In this document: positions 7,537 through 11,195 of the stretch, piece by piece
Layout of the letters: the number at the start of each line of letters is the position of its first letter
Numbering within the stretch: the stretch's first letter is position 1
Assembly: GCA_900618425.1 (NCBI GenBank)
Contig: UZAN01000292.1
Coordinates: 1-11,195, forward strand
DNA: 11,195 nt
Reading direction: 5' to 3'
From: Echinostoma caproni
Lineage: Eukaryota > Platyhelminthes > Trematoda > Plagiorchiida > Echinostomatidae
Program-made: the position numbers and the translations under genes
The notes under the pieces: generated by a model
Databases searched by the model: none
What the model was told of the DNA's origin: nothing
The model's input: the letters and a program-made list of their open reading frames with translations, nothing else

Positions 7537-8325
7537 TCACTCCCTATAAACCTCGGCACCTTTTTTCTTCTTCAAGTTCTTGACCTCACTAACCCAAGAT
7601 TCCCAGAGGCGCCGGTCATTCTCCCCTAGTAGTTCATCCCATTCAAGTGTTTTGCAATGAAGTATTTGCATCAATACTCTGCTCGTCAGAATTATTGGAG
7701 TAACGATACCCAGAGGGTCATACACAGAAGAAACGTAGGATAGCACTCTTCTTTTAGTAATTGGTTTCCGGATTGCTTCAAACGGGAAGACGAAGGTATC
7801 GTATACAATAAGCCAATTCATGCATGAAGTGCGCTCTTGGGAATCTAGATTCATATTCAGCTGTGCACAACTAACCCCACTTTCGCTCTCTGAAATATTG
7901 CTTATGGTATCACTGCAGTTGCTCAATCACTAGCGTAGCCGGAAACCTCCCTTGCTGGGCGCCACTCTTAATTTATCCGCGAAAAGTATTGCCTACTCAG
8001 CATCGTCAAACGATGCTAAACAGTCGTCGATATGAAAATACCTTCCAATTGCAAACCTCACCCTATAATTTTCTTTTTCTATGAATGTTTCGACCGTGCG
8101 GCGTTTGGCTTAGTTCGCACAAAATGGTGACAAATGGACACCAAATGGTTGAACTAAAATTCTGTATTCCTTTGGTTGTTGATTGAGATTTCCTACGCTA
8201 TACATTTTTATGCTTACCCTTATTATGACATCAATGTGAAACCCCGATGGTAAAACACCGTTTTGTCCCCCTATCTAATCAGTTTTGCCTAATATACATA
8301 AGCTTACCCAACCGTGGGTTGATCC
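7537..8325 (-). pseudogene. BEL/Pao reverse transcriptase relic
   Basis: A single frame of 263 codons, with no frameshift but five stops (8277, 8112, 7995, 7932, 7929), carries the RT palm. In order: GSTHGWVSL near the start, GFHIDV with the first catalytic aspartate (8232-8230), NLNQQPKEYRILVQPFG, LSPFCAN, the catalytic box YFHIDDCLA (8040-8020), then GGFRLR. The box normally reads YVDD; here the tyrosine is histidine and the valine isoleucine, but both aspartates remain. After residue 135 come LIVYDTFVFPFEAI, KRRVLSYVSSVYDPLGIVTP and LEWDELLGENDRRLWESWV, the RT connection blocks peculiar to Pao elements. The product would have reverse-transcribed element RNA in a cytoplasmic particle. The upstream end is blurred: above 8325 no RT fingers motif is found. 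The frame ends at a TAG at 7539-7537. Confidence 0.95.
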
Positions 8326-8740
8326 GCTTCAAAGTGTATACCTGTCCTCATTTTCTGTTTCCATGCCCTTAGTTCCGAATTGAATCTGGCTAGTAGAAAG
8401 CATTGTTATTCAAATATCTCGTGCCTGATGCATCTCTTTAAACCAGATATCCGCGATAAAGCACTTGAGCTCTTGATTCTGACGCTTATATCATGCCAAC
8501 AGCCATCGATAAAATAATGTGTCTACAGCCTTCATTATATTAAGACTGATCAGTTGCTAATAAAACGTTTGTTTTACGTGTAGCAAGCAAGGTTTATATA
8601 TATACCAGCGACTATGTCTCAGAAACTGACAGTCCCCATTTTTTCTATCCTGATTAGGCTCGGTTGTATCATTTGAGATGCGAATTCTTTTACCTGTCTT
8701 CGAGCATATTTTTCTTAAAGTTACTGTATAGTACTTGTAA
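8326..8740. other. Unassigned DNA upstream of the Pao RT
   Basis: The N-terminal RT, protease and gag of the Pao element should be here on the minus strand, but I find no convincing block in any frame. Either this DNA is too decayed or the element was truncated near 8330. The + strand is AT-rich with small AT runs such as TTTATATATATA near 8592. GTTAC...GTAAC arms around 8719-8740 form a short inverted repeat next to the palindrome. Confidence 0.35.
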
Positions 8741-8741
8741 C

Positions 8742-8783
8742 TAATATTATTAATATATTATATATATATATTAATATTATATA
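8742..8783. repeat. AT-only near-palindrome / microsatellite
   Basis: About 42 bases are made only of A and T, including ATATATATATAT flanked on both sides by TTAATATT-type sequence, so each strand is nearly its own reverse complement. A short (TAA)n run follows at 8828-8840. Such sequences extrude cruciforms easily and are common insertion and rearrangement sites. It stands at the boundary between the unassigned Pao-side DNA and the more GC-balanced, purine-rich segment that follows. Confidence 0.75.
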
Positions 8784-8784
8784 G

Positions 8785-9698
8785 GCGTTGGGCAATAAGC
8801 ACGCGGGCATCTGTGAAGTGCACAATGTTAATAATAATAATGTATATTTCACGAAGCCCGTGAAGCATGCACAAGGCATGATCATATGTTCAAAATAACC
8901 ATATGTACAACGACAGTTCAAGTATATAGATAGACTACTTGGAAGACGTACATACTGGAGATGGTAGGGGAGCAGAACGAAAACGCTTCGTATACGGAAC
9001 ATAAAGCGGACGAGGTCACAAACGTTGGTGTGGAGGATGGAAGAATGTGCTGTATAAGTATATTTGAAGTAACTGTTAACCCGTCATCGAGGGAATTCGG
9101 CGTGCGGCTCTAATGGGAGAAGATACGGAGAGACAGAATGTAGAACAATAGACGGGGTAAATGGAGTCACAAGGATAAAGTTAAATTGGAAGGAGTACAG
9201 CGAGTTCATACGCTTGCCGAGAATGCGAACGCATGCAGACAAAACCGTGGAAACGGCCGTGCCCAACAACCACTGCCGGGGCCAAATTTTCCCTTGTGGG
9301 TTTAGAACCAAGCCTTTGACAGGTTCAAGCCAACCGTATCTGGAACGAAAAAGTCATGCTGAACAGTCTGGGGAAATACACAGCTGAGAAGGGATAAGGG
9401 GAGAAACAGCATGTAACAAATCAATGGGCAAAGTGGAATAAAAAGGGTGGTATATCCTTGTATATACACATATCAATGTACAGCTAGGTATGCACACGTA
9501 AAAAACGAATATATAACCGATAAGTTTGCAGCGAAATAGACCATGAAGTTTGGCCAAATCACTCGGGCGACACCGAAGTGAGGAATAGTTCTGCTAGTGA
9601 ATAAGTGGTCACAATACTTCTAAGAGTATGTACCAAGATGGAATGTGTTCCCCAGATAGAGCTTTGAAGCTGAATCGGTGTACTGATAGAGGTTCGGT
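8785..9698. other. Distinct purine-rich non-coding segment between two relics
   Basis: This stretch of about 0.9 kb separates the 5' end of the Pao relic from the cut end of the second LINE. From about 8945 to 9450 the + strand is rich in G and A (for example GGAGATGGTAGGGGAGCAG). No motif from either neighbouring element occurs in it. It contains a + stop-to-stop frame of 104 codons (9073-9384) without a suitable early ATG, and several minus frames of 67-93 codons with no recognisable domain. A small hairpin (TCACTCGG / CCGAAGTGA, 9559-9581) lies near its right end. It may be an inserted non-autonomous repeat. I do not recognise it, and no terminal repeats or target duplication are evident. 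Confidence 0.4.
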
Positions 9699-10250
9699 TT
9701 AGAAAGTGGTCAAAGCTACCTGGTTTGCATGTTTCACAAAGCTGTCCCTCACTTCGTGCCAAGTTTTCTCTATGGAGCTGAGGTTATCGCAGCATAGTAC
9801 CTTCGACCCGTTGACCAATTCATCAATATTAACGTTGTGAAATCTGTGAATTCCAATTTTGGGTTTCGGGGTATCCAATAGTTGAAATTTGAAGTGTACC
9901 GTCGAGAGGTCCCTTTTACCTAAAGGAACTTCGGCCCTTAGTCCCACGAAGTCATTGACGTTCCTCATTAAAATAGAATGAGTTTACGTCAACCAAATCG
10001 CACGTGAGTGACACGTAGCCGAAACCGATACCAATCCTGAAATAAAACAGGATTGCTCCGTAATGTTTTATGGTACTGAATTAGCAAAATCATTACAAAA
10101 TGTACAATAAAGCAAACCTCAAATATGCGGTCAAAAGCACTCAAGCAAGCGAGCCAAATATGATGTTCAGAGAAAGCCAAACAGGGGGGACTTGTCCAGG
10201 CGTGATCCTGGTAGGAAACATCACATGCTGCGTGACGGCTCGGTTTGATA
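9699..10250 (-). pseudogene. LINE endonuclease relic: C-terminal part and linker
   Basis: After the frame ending at 10296 homology resumes in another frame with VTQHVMFPTRITPGQVPP (from 10236), the QHVxxPTR block of LINE endonucleases. The following LDLVxT strand is degraded. A further frame change leads to the 89-codon stretch at 9968-9699, starting RNVNDFVGLRAEVPLGKRDL. There PLGKRD stands for the usual PLGKSDH block, so the catalytic SDH pair is lost. It goes on with KPKIGIHRF and SIEKTWHEVRDSFVKHAN, the helix-rich linker that leads into the polymerase. The apparent ATG at 9968 is internal to the original ORF. Sequence from about 10100 to 9980 gives no clear homology. Confidence 0.78.
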
Positions 10251-10295
10251 TGATTATTGCAGAGCCTTTTCAAACCAATTTTTGGTCATTGTTTA

Positions 10296-10739
10296 TTATG
10301 TCCACTTGGCAGTGGGTGCATTGAAATCACCGAGATTCAACAGGTTGTATCCTGACCTTGGAGCACTTCGCAAGGCCTAAAGGAGTTCTTCGTCTTCTAG
10401 ATGTGACGAGCTTGGGCTGTGGTATATCCCGACAATCGTGACAGGAAGATTCACAAGTAGTATGCAGGCTGCCGACCGGATGTTTTGTGAACTCGCCACG
10501 AAGTGCATCATCGACTGTCGGAGCACTTGCTGCACCAGTAGCAAGAAACCGCCACCCAGGGATATAATAAACTCGGAGAGGTAATACTGAAAGTTGCGGC
10601 TTCAGTCGCCGATCTTTACTTCCTCGCGTAACCGAGTTTTCGCTGGGATACGCAGATCGACGATGCCGAGTGTATCAGCCACTTTATTTCTCTTGCTTAG
10701 GATGCTGCAAACGTTTATCAGCACACAAGAGAGGATTTG
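10296..10739 (-). pseudogene. LINE endonuclease relic: N-terminal and central part
   Basis: One frame of 148 codons with two internal stops (10604-10602 and 10379-10377) and a terminal TAA (10298-10296) reads like the first two thirds of an AP-like LINE endonuclease. It begins CVLINVCSILSKRNKVADTL, equivalent to the NARSLxNK block. The next landmark is AKTRLREEV, where the family has (A/S)ETWL: the catalytic glutamate is lysine (codon 10640-10638) and the tryptophan is arginine. Then LGGGFLLLV (the GGGV block), ILLVNLPVTIVGIYHSPSSS (the YRPP strand), and NLLNLGDFNAPTAKW with the GDFN active-site motif intact at 10331-10314. The enzyme would nick target DNA to prime reverse transcription. No frameshift occurs across 440 bases, so decay here is mainly by substitution. 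Confidence 0.87.
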
Positions 10740-11195
10740 TGGGTGGTTGACGGTCGATCTATCATTGAAATATACCTCATAAGATGTCCTCCGGTTTTTA
10801 CAATCTGGTCCGGGGACCGGCTTCTTTGCATTTACAAATAGATTTTCTTGGTGATTACCGCGGCGCTTTCCGGGGGCATTGAGGTCCCAAGATGACCGTT
10901 TCGGAGGTGCGGCTGTCAGCCTTAATTTTATTGTTGATCATTCTGTTTGCGATGACTGACGCCTTTGGTTCAGATCGGGTTCCCATCTTTTGCACTGTAA
11001 GGTATCACGAGCAACGGTTGACTTATGAAGAGACCGCCCTGTTTTGATGGAACCCAGTTCCCCAGCCTGAATGCCCGTCTTCCTGCCATTTTGGGTGACA
11101 GCCGACGTTGCGCCGCACGCTCAGAATGAGTGTGAAGTGACCATGATTGTACGAAGAAAAGAAGCAATCCACGAGGACGTTTTCCGTTCATATTT
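10740..11195. other. Unassigned DNA upstream of the second LINE endonuclease
   Basis: On the minus strand this is where ORF1 or the 5' region of the LINE would lie. The only sizeable open stretch is a 73-codon minus frame (11191-10970) containing KMAGRRAFRLGNWVPSKQGG, with no zinc knuckle, PHD or coiled-coil pattern that would mark a LINE ORF1. The composition is more GC-balanced than the window centre. I cannot say whether it belongs to the element. Confidence 0.35.

Larger units (their letters stand above)
5172..8325 (-). mobile_element. Decayed BEL/Pao LTR retrotransposon, pol region
   Basis: The minus strand carries the pol domains of a BEL/Pao element in their normal order: reverse transcriptase, RNase H, an integrase zinc-finger region, integrase catalytic core, and the DUF5641 C-terminal domain that is characteristic of this superfamily. 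The reading frame changes after the RT, near 6320 and near 5750, and every segment has internal stops. The gag, DUF1759-like and aspartic protease regions, which should lie above 8325, are not recognisable. The 3' LTR below 5172 is not demonstrated either. About 3.1 kb of a typical 6-7 kb element is therefore identifiable. Assignment to BEL/Pao rests on the DUF5641 domain and on the RT blocks QPKEYRILVQPFG and SSVYDPLGIVTP, both hallmarks of the group. Confidence 0.94.
9699..10739 (-). mobile_element. Second decayed LINE: endonuclease region only
   Basis: The minus strand carries the endonuclease domain of another CR1/jockey-like LINE, starting near QILSCVLINVCSILSKRN and ending in the linker just before reverse transcriptase would begin. 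No RT motif appears below 9699, so the copy is truncated at its 3' side or interrupted by the segment at 8785-9698. It is not the same family as the + strand LINE: its PTR block reads QHVMFPTRITPGQVPP, whereas the other reads PTRRSNTLDLIVS. Since LINEs are normally 5'-truncated, a copy retaining the 5' endonuclease and lacking the RT points to later deletion or insertion. Confidence 0.85.

Noticed and set aside
8721..9002. 93-codon minus frame that looks hydrophobic and membrane-like
   Set aside because: Its hydrophobic end (many I, Y and L) is simply the translation of the AT-only palindrome and nearby TAA repeats.
9989..10273. 94-codon minus frame
   Set aside because: It is a shadow of the LINE endonuclease: the homologous PTR block lies in a neighbouring frame of the same strand.

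Overview
The window looks like non-genic DNA from a eukaryote, most probably a metazoan. It carries two decayed non-LTR retrotransposons (LINEs) of CR1/jockey-like type and one decayed BEL/Pao LTR retrotransposon, with long AT-rich non-coding stretches between them. There is no sign of bacterial organisation: no operons, no ribosome-binding sites and no long intact ORFs. The style of the LINE and Pao proteins brings flatworms (trematode or cestode) to mind, but that is an impression from memory and not something the sequence proves. I see no intact protein-coding gene, no convincing RNA gene and no CRISPR array.

Layout. (1) Positions 20-2360, + strand: a LINE relic entering from the left edge. 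It runs from the end of an endonuclease domain through reverse transcriptase to the C-terminal tail, spread over several frames with many stops. Its catalytic FADD box has become FAGG. (2) 2361-5171: mostly unassigned. It contains an inverted repeat (2938-2992), a weak LTR candidate flanked by PPT-like and PBS-like sequences (3195-3363, minus), three copies of a short motif, and a weak tRNA-like/SINE-like patch (3961-4089). (3) 5172-8325, minus strand: a BEL/Pao pol relic in the normal order reverse transcriptase (8325-7537), RNase H (about 7460-6760), a linker carrying LPYDAKHPAILP, integrase (6321-5745), and the integrase C-terminus plus DUF5641 (5744-5172). Its gag and protease are not visible. 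(4) 8326-9698: unassigned. It holds an AT palindrome near 8742-8783 and then a purine-rich segment of about 0.9 kb that separates the two minus-strand relics. (5) 9699-10739, minus strand: the endonuclease part of a second LINE. It stops just before its reverse transcriptase would begin. (6) 10740-11195: upstream sequence of that LINE or unrelated DNA, with nothing recognised.

The three relics are independent insertions and do not work together as a system. All have lost coding capacity through stops, frameshifts and, in places, substitution of catalytic or metal-binding residues. I looked for a previously undescribed system and did not find one. The observations most worth a second look are the PPT-LTR-PBS-like arrangement at 3.2-3.4 kb, the distinct 8.74-9.70 kb segment, and the pattern of lost versus retained catalytic residues.
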